Below are positions 10,725 to 21,135 of a stretch of DNA of 64,000 bases, piece after piece (the stretch's first letter is position 1; every line of letters begins with the position of its first letter). The DNA lies in NCBI GenBank assembly GCA_963682175.1, contig OY821771.1, positions 13,825,001-13,889,000 of the forward strand. The letters run 5' to 3'. The position numbers and the translations under genes are program-made. The stretch is from Triglochin maritima (Eukaryota; Streptophyta; Magnoliopsida; Alismatales; Juncaginaceae). The notes under the pieces are model-generated. The model made no database searches and was not told the origin of the DNA. It was given only the letters and a program-made list of their open reading frames with translations.

Positions 10725-12923
10725 TCAGAAAGGTAACTCACCGAAAAGCTCCGGATACTGCTTCCGAACTTCCTCCTCGATCTCCCAGGTGGCCTCGCGC
10801 TCACTGTGATGCTGCCATCTGACCTTAACCATCGGAATGGTCCTCCTCCTGAGCTGATGGTCCATCCGATCGATGATCTCAACTGGCCTCTCCTCAAGTG
10901 ACAAGTCCTGCCGGATCTCAGGCACTGCAATCTCTATCACATGTGTCGGGTCTGCAACGTACTTCCTCAACATAGAAACATGGAAGACGTTGTGAAGGCC
11001 AGAGAACTGTGGTGGCAAAGCAACTCTGTAGGCGACCTCCCCGACACGGTCCAAGATCTCAAAAGGTCCGACATACCTCGGACTGAGCTTCCCCTTCTTC
11101 CCGAACCTCATCACTCCCCGAGCTGGTGAAATCTTCAGGAAGACGTGATCTCCAACCTCGAAGCTCAAAGTCCGTCTGCGTCGGTCAGCATAACTCTTCT
11201 GTCTGCTCTGTGCTGTAGCCAACCTCCTCTTGATCAGGTCAACCTTCTCTGCGTACATCTGCACAAGCTCTGGACCCACTAACTGCCTCTCGCCTACATC
11301 ACTCCAGCATACCGACGATCTGCACGGCCTCCCGTACAATGCCTCATACGGTGCCATCCCAATACTAGCATGGTAGCTGTTGTTGTAGGCAAACTCAATC
11401 AGAGGTAGATGCTCATCCCAGTGTCCAGCCCAGTCCAGCGTGCAAGCCCTCAACATATCCTCCAAGGTCTGGATAGTCCTCTCTGACTGACCGTCTGTCT
11501 GAGGGTAAAAAGTTGTACTGAATCTCAGACGTGTCCCCAGTGCCTGCTGCAGACTCCCCCAAAATCTGGATGTGAACCTCGGATCTCTGTCAGAGATGAT
11601 GCTCACCGGTACTCCATGCAATCTGACGATCTCCTCTACATATAGCTTCGCCAGACTCTCCAAAGGCAAGGTGGTCCTGATGGCCAGAAAGTGCGCCGAC
11701 TTGGTCAGTCTATCGACTATCACCCAAATCGCGTCATGGAACCGCCTCGTAACGAAATCCATCGTCACGTGCTCCCACTTCCACTCCGGAAGCTCGATAC
11801 TCTGCATAGGCCCAGCTGGCCTCTGGTGCTCGATCTTCACCTGCTGACAGACCAAACACCGACTCACGAACTCTGCAATGTCCTTCTTCATGCCTCTCCA
11901 CCAGAAGTTCTGCTGCAGGTCCTTATACATCTTCGTGCTCCCTGGATGGATGGTGTACTTCGCTCTGTGTGCCTCCTCCATGATGTCATCTCTCATCCCA
12001 TCAACCCTCGGCACCCAGATCCGCCCTCTGAATCTCAGACCTCCATCGACCCCAACACTGAAATCTGACCCCTCTCTGGCAGTCAACTCCAGCAAACTGG
12101 CCAACTCATCATCCTCATGCTGCGCCTGTACTACCTGTGAAACGGTCTGTGGCTCTACCCGCAACCCAGCTATCACTGCTCCCTCAGAGTCCCCAGTGAA
12201 CGACCTCCACTCTACCAATGACTCAAGCAGTCTCCACTCCTGAAGGCACATGCCAGCAACTGATAGCTCCACTCTCCTACTCAAGGCGTCTGCAACTGAA
12301 TTCGCCTTCCCCGGGTGGTAGGAGATGGTGAAATCGTAGTCCTTAATGAACTCCAACCAACGACGCTGTCTCATATTCAACTCCTTCTGGGAGAAGAGGT
12401 ACTTCAGACTCTGGTGATCGGTGAACACCTCAAACTGCTCACCATACAGGTAGTGTCTCCATGTCTTCAGTGCGTGCACAACGGCTGCCAACTCCAAGTC
12501 ATGCGTCGGGTAATTCTTCTCATGGGTTTTCAACTGCCTCGACGCGTATGCAATCACCCTCCCGTGCTGCATCAACACGCAACCCAAACCAATGCCTGAT
12601 GCGTCGCTGTAGACCACAAAACCTCCTGTGCCGCTCGGCAGAGTCAAAACTGGAGCTGTCGTCAGTCGTCTCTTTAGCTCCTGAAAGCTGTCCTCGCACT
12701 TCTGGGACCAAACAAAAGTGACTCCCTTCTGCGTCAGGGCAGTCAGAGGTGCAGCTAACCTCGAGAAGTCTTTGATGAAGCCACGGTAATAACCCGCCAA
12801 TCCAACAAAGCTCCTGTTCTCTCGAACACTCAATCGGTCGACCGAACAGAGCGTCTTCAACCTCTGTCCAGTCGGGTTTCTCGCCGGGAAACGGCACCAA
12901 CGCCGCCCCCTACACTCCCACAC
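10725..12923 (-). pseudogene. Chimeric LTR-pol reading frame: RNase H, integrase, chromodomain
   Basis: The frame is open for 732 codons. About the first 35 are translated LTR sequence (non-ATG start, GTG at 12923). From about 12815 the protein is collinear with residues 771 to the end of the intact polyprotein at 26065-30474, starting [13 protein letters not shown]. RNase H ([26 protein letters not shown]), integrase ([26 protein letters not shown]) and a chromodomain-like end ([15 protein letters not shown]) are visible. Five residues, GLPKT, are missing next to the first integrase aspartate (MDFVT then RRFHD). Gag, protease and RT are deleted, so this is a dead fragment despite the open frame. 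Confidence 0.9.
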
Positions 12924-13282
12924 CTCTTGGGGAGTTACTATGAAGACTTGGCATACCTTTCACCGTGAAGAAGACGTGTGCGGCGAGCTCCTCCTCCTCC
13001 GCCGTCGCTTCTAGCTTCTTCTTCTCGAGCTTCCTCCTACGGCACCTCTTCTCCGCGTCGCCGGTGCTCAAGCTCTCCTCCTGGTCCGCCGGAAGCAAGG
13101 GAAGGGTGAGGTTTGGGTGGAAGTCGAAATGGGCAACAAAGGGGACAAAATGGTTAGCTTTTGGTTTTTATAACAAAACCTAACACCTACCCCATACACC
13201 CCTCCATACCTCAACCATACCCTCACACCTCAACCATACCACCCCATACCTCCCCTCTCTCTCTCTCTCTCACGACTTTACA
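12823..13282 (-). repeat. Truncated 5' LTR of the deleted element
   Basis: 460 bp nearly identical to 10230-10691. Differences are a changed CTC-rich stretch near 12990-13010 and a shorter CT microsatellite near 13254-13271. The inner edge is fused to pol at about 12820. Confidence 0.9.
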
Positions 13283-13287
13283 CGGTT

Positions 13288-13445
13288 GCTGGATGATGTC
13301 GAACGTCTTCGTCAATTTGTGTAATCATTTTAAGGAACAAGGACTTCTAACACCAACTAAAAACGTAACCGTAGAAGAACAAACACATTATCAACAAAAA
13401 CAAGAAGCGAAGACTAACTCCTGCTGCTACTGCAATCACGTCTAA
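13288..13445 (+). pseudogene. HARBI1-like (PIF/Harbinger) coding remnant, second part
   Basis: This continues the frame of the part at 8645-8840 across the retrotransposon: CWMMSNVFVNLCNHFKEQG, then LLTPTKNVTVEEQ. After VEEQ the similarity to HARBI1-like proteins stops (THYQQKQEAK...) and the frame ends at TAA 13443-13445. The catalytic DDE domain was not found downstream. Confidence 0.5.
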
Positions 13446-16045
13446 TCTAACTAGCATTCAAGAGAAATTTTCCAAGATGCGGACCTTACGCGAGGATGGA
13501 GCTGACACGTGAAAGAAATACAACGTCAAGGTGTGTGTCAAACTTTTGCGAGACAGTAGTATGCAACCAGGAAGCAGAGAGTGGGGAAGCATGTGTCAAA
13601 AATTAAAAAACTTTTCAACACAACAGACCCTTGTCCTGGTTGGTGAAAGTCGCAACTTTTGGCTTGAGGAGCTGAAAGAATGACATGTGCTTGTTGTCAT
13701 TGTTCAACTGGTTTGTGACCCTTTAAGGCTGGTGTTGGAATAGGTAGTTGTTCCAATTTCATGGAAGACTTGTATTGCTACTATGTTTATTTTGTCAAAC
13801 TTGTAAATCGAACCACCGTACAATTTATGCCAATTGTTTTACTAATCTTCTTCAATACATTGTATTGTTCACAGACAACACACTCTTTCTACCACAGTCC
13901 ATGGGGTATTATTTTTGTCTTTTCATTTTGCTTTGCTGGGGTTTTTCTGTGGCACACTTTTTCTTTCCTTTTTTGGGTTTTTGTCTTCCTTTTATCTCTT
14001 TTCTCAATATCTATTAGTGATAAAAATGGAATCATAAGACATTTTAGTTGTCTACATTAATTTGGATAATCAAACTCAGCATTACAAGTTCAAATAAAAG
14101 GAAGATTAGGCACGTGCCAAGTGTACTATCTATGGTTGAAAATAAGGTTGGTTGTTGTGTATAAGTTACTGTATTTAACTACCTTTAATATCATTTTTTG
14201 AGTTTTGAAATTGTTCTTGATTGGTTTTATTTGAAGTCTAACCTTTAGGTATGTAATCAACAATCAAGGTTGGCATCTTCAAAGCTAAAATAGTTTGAAA
14301 TGCTGAAACTTGATTTGGTAATTTTTTTCCTTGAGGAATGCTATATCATCTTAACTAAATGAATGGATCCTCTTAAGTTAATGTGAATGAATGGATCCTC
14401 TTAAGTATATACTATAGGCTTTCTTAAGATATATTTCTGAGTTGAAGCATTGTATTGCCAAATGTATTTTTAACTAATCTTTAGTTTATAATTGAACTTG
14501 TTGTAGATTTTCCAATTCTGCTACAAGGAGGGATCTTGAGATGTTGGACGTATTAACCTTTTTGAGGTTTATAATTGTTCATGATGTAATTATGTTATTA
14601 TTTTTGCTTGTTCCTATTGCAGATAATTGACTCATACATCACAGATGAACTAGTTGGGTATGTAGTGCCTACACAACACAAAATCAACAATCGAACTCCA
14701 CAATATCAACAAAATCATCCTCAGAGCACAAACACATTTCATATCAACTACGTGATCGTTGCTGTCAACAGAATTTGTAATCCCAAGTAGCACCAAAATA
14801 TTCATATGAAAGAGTAAATGTATAGCCACATTAGCTGCGACAACTTCATCCATAACTGTATCATAATTAACATCTTCTTAAGACAATGCAGTGGTTGTTT
14901 CAAATTACATATGTTGACAGTTGAGGGGGCAACACAAGGAACAACAAAACCATTGAATAGTTGCTAACCATCAACAACAAAACTCCTCAACCGTCATCGA
15001 GCAAACTAAATGTACAATATTTGTTAAATAACATTTCCACCTATTGTTGTGACCCAAAAATGCAGGAGTGGCTCTAACATTTTGTCCGATAACCACACTA
15101 TAATGTGGTTAATTTGAGTAGACCCTATACGAGCACCCAAAAATAGCAACCCACTAGCTCCTTTCAACTACACGCCGCTTCCTTGGTCCGAGGCTTGGGT
15201 ATTGAACGAGAGGACAACTCGAAGAGACCTCGCATTGAGGACTGACCCAGGCATGCCAACGGAGTGGTTGTTCCGTGAAGGTGCTCCGTGAAGGCTCATT
15301 TTTCCTTTTGTACTTCTTGGTTGAGGGCCTACCTGCTGTAGTAATGTAAATTCAGAGCATACGTAATAGTAGTTTGGCCACAAATAAAAGACATTTAAGT
15401 ACCCATGTCAATTCATAGTTATCAATGTAAGATGGTCATAAACTACCTTCTACCTACACAAACACGTCAAGGTAGAAATATGTTTGTTAACATGTAACAC
15501 AGTGATCAGTTACATAAAATAGTTCCTAAACTAAGAACTCCTACATTCACTCATCATACTAGTCGTCTTCCAAATCAGAAGCTTCTCGAAAAATGCCTTC
15601 TTCCATTTCCTTTCGCCGTTCCTCAACCTCGTGCCTCTCCATTTCTCGGCCCCATTCCCTTTCAATTTCCTCTTCCTCAAGCAAATCACTTTCATGGTCT
15701 CACACATCTCCTTAGATGTTGGGGGGAGTTGGATGCCCATGCCGTTATACACAAGTTGTTAACATCACCCATGAGTTACATAGATCGACTTAATTCACAA
15801 GCACATAAACAAATTGAACATCTTCTAATCAATGAAATGATTCTAGTATTTTTAAGCTTTTATCATTTCAAAATAACTATTTCTTAGCTAAAATCACCAA
15901 CCAAAATGAATACGTAAGTGCCAATCGGTTCAGCAAAGGTCTCCTATGGCTTACCGCCCATAACAGTAAATTAAGTCAAAAAAGGAACTATGATTCAATT
16001 TAGATTTTATAGGGATTAAAAGTCAGGGTGAAAATTCTTCAACAT
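13446..16045. other. Unassigned intergenic DNA
   Basis: AT-rich DNA. An open frame at 13748-14017 is Phe/Leu rich and looks like chance translation. On the minus strand about 15559-15696 encodes a charged run (LLEEEEIEREWGREMERHE) ending at a TAG, perhaps a scrap of a coiled-coil protein that I cannot name. Nothing else is supported. Confidence 0.45.
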
Positions 16046-16585
16046 ATTATTGTAGGATCGTAAGGGTCTCTAATTCTAATCACTTTTAAGATAATTACCT
16101 ACTTGTTTAATCAATCAAGAATATGCAATGCAATTTAAACAAAAACAAGTAACTAAAGCAAACCACTATGATGACACCGGATTTTTATAGAGGTTTGGTC
16201 TCCCGCCTACTTCCTTTCTTGCAAGCTCCGCTCCATCTCCCTCGAGCTCCTCTCACGTCTTCACTATCAACCTCGTTCCGGGCCTAGATTAAGCCTTTTA
16301 CAAAACAAACTCCGCGAACACACTCGCGAGCTTGACTTTCTTTTCTCACAATCCGAGAGGAACACTTCGAGCTTTCACCAAAGTCCTTGCTTCTTTACAA
16401 CAGAGATGTTGAGTGGAACACACTCTCTAACTTGAGCACACTTACCTTAGGATGTGGAATTGATACTTAAGTGTGGAATTGTAAGCTTGGAGAGTAGATT
16501 TGGGGAATGGGAGACTTGGGAGTTTCTCTTAGGTGTATATGACAATTGGAAGTGTAAGAGTTGTGTAATTGTGTCATAAGAACAC

Positions 16586-16594
16586 ATATTTATA
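16586..16594 (-). promoter_or_regulatory. TATA box of LTR X1
   Basis: ATATTTATA on the plus strand reads TATAAATAT on the coding strand, about 540 bp from the U5 end. The first dyad of the array starts 97 bp upstream of it, as in LTR Y (99 bp). Confidence 0.5.
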
Positions 16595-16690
16595 AGCTCT
16601 AAGTGAGTTATAACCATTGGGATAAGTTTGGTAAGTGTTTGTAGAAGAAACACAAAATAGCAAATTGCATGACCCAAAACTGAATGAGTT

Positions 16691-16838
16691 CAGTTTACCG
16701 GATCAGGCAGAACGATCGACCGTTGGGCAATATTGACCAAGGTTCGGTCGACCGGTTAAGGAACGGTCGACCGCGATAGGCTATAACTTGGGTACACTTA
16801 AGTTAACGGTCAAACACCGTATATGGTTTGGTCTGTGT
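16691..16838. repeat. Dyad array of LTR X1, proximal part
   Basis: Starts at 16691/16713 (CAGTTTACCG, CGATCGACCG), 16745/16764 and 16807/16829 give spacings of 22, 19 and 22 bp. The last dyad is cut in its centre by the insertion of LTR Y. Confidence 0.85.
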
Positions 16839-17371
16839 GATCTTAAGGAGCCCTCTAGTGATCGTAATTAAACAAGATGCGGAATTAAAAATATTAATCG
16901 AAGGATTAAGGAAGAGACAATTGCAAACCACAAATTCGTCGACACCGGAGTTTAGAGAGGTTCGGCACCCTTCCCGGGTCCTAGTCCTCACTCACAAGCC
17001 CCGCTCGTCCCTCGAGCCTCGCTTGTGGTTTCCACTATCCGATCTCCGTTACCGGGCCGAGATCAACACCTTTACAAACCCGAGCCTCGCGAACAACCTC
17101 GCCTCGCCCGTGTCTCCTCTCACAACCCGAGAGGGAGCTTCCTTGAAGCTATTACAACTCTTGTGATTTGGATGAAAGAATGGAATCACAACTCTTGCTA
17201 ATGACACTCTAACTTTGAGCACACTTGGATTATGATATGGATCTAGGAATACAAGTGGTGAAGTTTTGGCTTGAGTGTATAGGATTTGAGCTTTGAAGGT
17301 TTGGGAAAGATAGCACAAGGATACTTGATGTTTTGGAGAGTGTAGTGCTTGTGTTGTGCTTCTAATGAGGT

Positions 17372-17380
17372 CCTTATATA
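17372..17380 (-). promoter_or_regulatory. TATA box of LTR Y
   Basis: CCTTATATA on the plus strand reads TATATAAGG on the coding strand. The dyad array begins 99 bp upstream. Confidence 0.5.
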
Positions 17381-17478
17381 GGCTTCAAAGCTCTTAGAGT
17401 CGTTGGGGAGTGGGTGAGAAAGTTGACCCATGAAATGTGATGATGTGACAAAAGTTCGGGCAGAATTTGCACGCTCCT

Positions 17479-18043
17479 CGGTAGACCGTTAACCCAACGG
17501 ATTACCGACGATGGTCATTTCGGTTTACCGAATCTTATTTGGTTAACCGCTCACTCAACTCCAGTAGCTCTCTAACTAGCAACCCTAATATAATTCGGTT
17601 TACCGAAACCTATTCGGTGAACCGTTCCAAATTGGACAATAAGATTGGTAGGGTTCTGTTTATGCTAAGTTCGGTTGACCGTGTATACTTCGGTATACCG
17701 AAGTAGCGCGGGAATTGCGCTGACAAAGCGTGGAGATTGGTTTACCAATAACGGTCAAGTTAAATAGCCGTTGGTCTCCTAAAGCAATATGATTCGGTTG
17801 ACCGAATGAAGTTCGGTGTACCGAATATGGATAAGTCAATTTGGCTTTAGGTCAAGATATAAATACGACCGTTGGAGCAAAGTCCAAAACCGGTCCAGAC
17901 TAATTTGGTCTACCGAAGGCGGTTCGGTATACCGAGGAGGTTATTCCAGGGAACACCTAAAGGATTCTACACGGTTGACCACAAGGTGTTCGGTGGACCG
18001 AACTCTACAAGATTCGGTTTACCGAGAAGGGGTCGGTTAACCG
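17479..18043. repeat. Dyad array of LTR Y with exact 19-bp pairs
   Basis: Eight pairs start at 17479/17498, 17521/17540, 17596/17615, 17672/17691, 17795/17814, 17906/17925, 17972/17991 and 18015/18034, every one 19 bp apart. A weaker pair lies at 17738/17752. The form is CGGT-NN-ACCG. Centres seen are AG, TT, TA, GA, TG, AT, GT, CT and GG, but never CG, which dominates in the other families. Confidence 0.95.
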
Positions 18044-18349
18044 TGGGGATACGGGACAGAATCCTAATGTGCTCAAGTTTACATTAATCCTTAGGACTCA
18101 AATTATACTACATTACATATTGGTCCAAAGCTTGATTACATGTCTTGAGTCTTTATCTTCTTGTCCCCAAGCTCCTTAGCTTGATTTTTCATCAACCTAT
18201 TAAGAATATCGCAAGTACACGAATATATATGCAATGCATGAATTCATGTTTGCTTACTTTGATTGTCTAGGTTGATTGATTAAATATAGATTAAGATTAG
18301 ATTACTTAATCATCAAAACTAAATAAAGATTAAGGCTAAAAAGCCAACA

Positions 18350-18701
18350 TGGTCGACCGAAAACTAACAGGCTCTACGGGGTTGACAAACATGATCAAAT
18401 TCGGTCGACCAAAACAATGTCCACGGTCGACCGAAAACCAACAGGCAGTTTGGGTTGTCGAGACATCTTAAGTTTGGTCGACCGAAGAAGGTCCTCGGTC
18501 GACCGATAGGAAAAAGTATTTTGGGGTATATGTAAATAATACCAATACGACCGTTGGTATAATAAGACAATTCAAACGGTCCAAAATTTGCGTTGACTCG
18601 GTCGACCGAAAAGGTCTGGACGGTCGACCAAAACTGGGCAATAAATTACTAACAGGATAATTGATCACTCGGTCGACCGAACGGTCTATTTCAGTCGACT
18701 G
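18350..18701. repeat. Dyad array of LTR X1, distal part
   Basis: After the nested insertion the X1 array resumes with CGGTCGACC-type dyads at 18402/18424, 18475/18496, 18599/18621 and 18670/18692. Spacings are 22, 21, 22 and 22 bp, and most centres are CG. Confidence 0.9.
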
Positions 18702-19081
18702 AATGTGGGCAGACAGTTCATGTTCTAGTTTAGTGTTTTCTGGTCTAAGTTTGGGTGATCTATTGAAGTCCAAATTATATGAATTTTGTGGGTGAATTCT
18801 ATAAAGAACCTAGTGTGTGTTTGAGTAGTTTTTAGCTCAAGTATGTTCAATTACACAATGTTCTTAAGACCCAAAGAATTGCAAATTACATGTCTTCAAT
18901 TTAGCTTGATTACATGTCTTGACTTGAATCATTTCTTCCTTGAATCTTGATCACCTGTAGAAGTTAGCACAAAGCAATATATATGCAATGCAATATGTGT
19001 GCTACTCTATATTGATTATAATTAAGATTAAATTAATTAAATCATTAAAACATAGATTAAGGCTAAAAGGCCAACAATTAT

Positions 19082-20499
19082 AAATGTAATGGTGAATTAA
19101 AAGCCAATGGGAATAACTGTTGCTCGCTTACAAATAAAAATAACTTCAACATGACATTGTCAAATGTAATGAATCATGGCACTGTGACTTATGCAAGTAT
19201 GCAACTAGTTCCCCACTCCCTCATGTTCAGCAGTCAGCACTTCTAAAAGAACATTTGTGTGGATAACTACCATGACTCTTTTTTTAACTTCAGTATAACA
19301 TTTGTAACCTAATGTGATTCTAGATGTTGACAAATTTGAGGACTGTTGTTCACTGAATTAAGGATGGAGGAGTTCGAACCAGCAAGTTGCTTAGTGTTAG
19401 TGCAAAATCAGAAAATTAACAGTAAGCAACTATGAAATGTACAAACAATTAGTAGGCATTCAAGTACAAAAAATGACAATGGTAGGAAGGAAAACAATAT
19501 AGACATGTACAACCTATCTACTTTCTGAAGAAATGAACATGAAATAAGTATACCACTACATATAAATTGGCACATCTCAAGAAAAGAAACACGAAGCATG
19601 CATTCCACAACATAGCACATCAACCATGCCCACGACTTGTAAACAACAAACATGGGTTCAAGTGAAGTGTAATGGAAATGCTTACCACAGGGATTGGGTT
19701 TAGGAGGGCCCCTTGCTTCTTCTTTTGGTCGGTTCAGCACCCTCTCGACGACGTGCTCCACAATACCCTCTACCGTCCCTTGAGGGATTTCTCTAGCTTA
19801 TCAATGCGCTCGTCTAAGTGAGCTATGACACCCCCCAACGGTGGGGACGATCGAGTCCTCGAGAGCATGTAATGGAGACGAGTGACATCGAGCTAAGACA
19901 CAAACATAGCAAGAGAAACACCCATCTAGAAAGGGTGAAACAGTAAATGGAAGAAAATATGGAGAAGTTCGTATAATATTGCCCACCAAATCACGGCTGC
20001 GTTCAAAGAAAACCCTAGTTGGAACACCTTCTTCAACTCTCAACCGCAAAAGAAGAAGGGCACCGGAGTTGGGGGGTCATCACAAGTGGAAGGTCCAGCC
20101 ATGCTAACCATCGTCGTCAGGCTCAGATGTTGCAGATCGGAAGAAGGAGAGGGAAGGTAGACATTGGCTTGGGGATGAAGGTAAGAGAGGGGGAAGACGG
20201 TAAAAATGAGGTCGGCATCCATGGTTGAGGATTAAATTGGGATTTTGGCTACGACAAGACATGTCAAGAAGCTCCTCCTTGTTGTCCATCCAAACACCTC
20301 CGGCTTCTGACGCGATAGGATCGACTCCTCACCTTCAAGAAGGTAGAAGTTGGATTTCAAAAGAAGCTCTCACTCAGGGAACCCTATCCAAACGGACCCT
20401 TAGTCTTTCTAATTATGATCACCTCTAACATAGATCCTTTCTTATGAAGTTATACGAGGTTCGCTTATGTGTCATTGTTTTACCGGTGGAATCAAGGTC
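19082..20499. other. Unassigned intergenic DNA
   Basis: On the minus strand around 19690-19840 the pieces HLDERIDKLEKSLKG and EHVVERVLNRPKEEARGPP could be fragments of one coiled-coil protein broken by frameshifts, but I do not recognise it. The rest shows no gene. Confidence 0.4.
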
Positions 20500-21135
20500 T
20501 CTAGGCGGTCGACCGTTTAGATGGTTTTGGCCCGAAATAACTAAACAACAATGTAACGGTCGAACGGCCAAAGGGGTCTCTTCCGATCGAAAATATCAGT
20601 CTTCTCCCGTCCAAAAATTACTCACAATCGGTCGACCGCCTATAAGCATCGTTCGACCGTTGCTAGGCAAAGTCGAAGAATTACACTATGACTAGTCAAT
20701 CGCAAACAAGCCTCGGTCGACCATTCCATGGCAATTGCCTGGGCGACACTTCGCCGTCTCTCGTAGTCGGTGAGGCCTCCAGCCTCCGACAACAAACCAA
20801 AATCCTCGTACATCATGTGTGAGCAAACTAACGAACTTGACATACCTTTCTTCGCTTCGTCTCTACGCCGACATGCCTCGAAGCCACACACGTCCACCTC
20901 CTTGCTGGCTACCGTCTGCCACGCACCGGAGCCCCAGCAGCCTTGCCGTCGGCATGAAGGGAAGGGGGAAGATGGACGAGGGAGAGGGAGAGTTGAGAGA
21001 AAAATGAGAAGAATGAGAGTTTTCCTCCCTTTAAATCCACACCCAAGCACTCCACCCCAAACCCTATACCTCCATCACATCCACCGTTAGCCCACTAATC
21101 AAGATTAGTCCCAAAATATTGATTATGATCTAACA
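20500..21135 (-). repeat. Fragment of a Tekay-like LTR
   Basis: The segment shares phrases with the LTRs of this family: GGCGGTCGACCGTTTAGATG (also near 5516 and 9900), AGCATCGTTCGACCG (near 5991 and 25402) and CTTGACATACCT (near 6160). It ends in GATCTAACA like the other LTR ends. The left end is undefined. A dyad pair lies at 20629/20650 (21 bp), with singles at 20506, 20557 and 20584. Confidence 0.7.

Larger units (their letters stand above)
8841..13282 (-). mobile_element. Tekay/Del-like Ty3-gypsy element with large internal deletion
   Basis: The element is flanked by a perfect duplication CGGTT (8836-8840 and 13283-13287). On the minus strand it has a truncated 5' LTR (13282 to 12823), a pol fragment (about 12820 to 10725), a polypurine tract and a full 3' LTR (8841-10691). 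The rest of the 5' LTR, the primer site, gag, protease and RT are missing in one step. The element interrupts a HARBI1-like coding remnant. It cannot move without help from other copies, and it lacks a primer site. Confidence 0.92.
16834..18349 (-). mobile_element. Solo LTR Y nested in LTR X1
   Basis: Plus-strand ends are TGTGTGATCTTAAGG and AAAAGCCAACA, flanked by a perfect TGGTC duplication (16829-16833 and 18350-18354). The length is 1516 bp. It aligns in style with X1: TAGAGAGGTTCGG, GGTTTCCACTATCCG, GTTACCGGGCC and TCTCACAACCCGAGAG match the X1 segment near 16180-16360. It is therefore a related subfamily in the same orientation. Confidence 0.9.
16051..19076 (-). mobile_element. Solo LTR X1 (1.5-kb LTR family), split by a nested solo LTR
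   Basis: Plus-strand ends are TGTAGGATCG and AAGGCCAACA, flanked by a perfect ATTAT duplication (16046-16050 and 19077-19081). Removing the insertion at 16834-18354 leaves about 1505 bp. The U5-side sequence (GAACCTCTATAAA-type end, CTCCGC and CTCGAG-rich region at 16190-16340) is repeated in opposite orientation at 52043-52200, inside LTR X2. The class is probably Ty1-copia, judged only from the style of the R-U5 region, because no internal domain is present. Confidence 0.88.
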
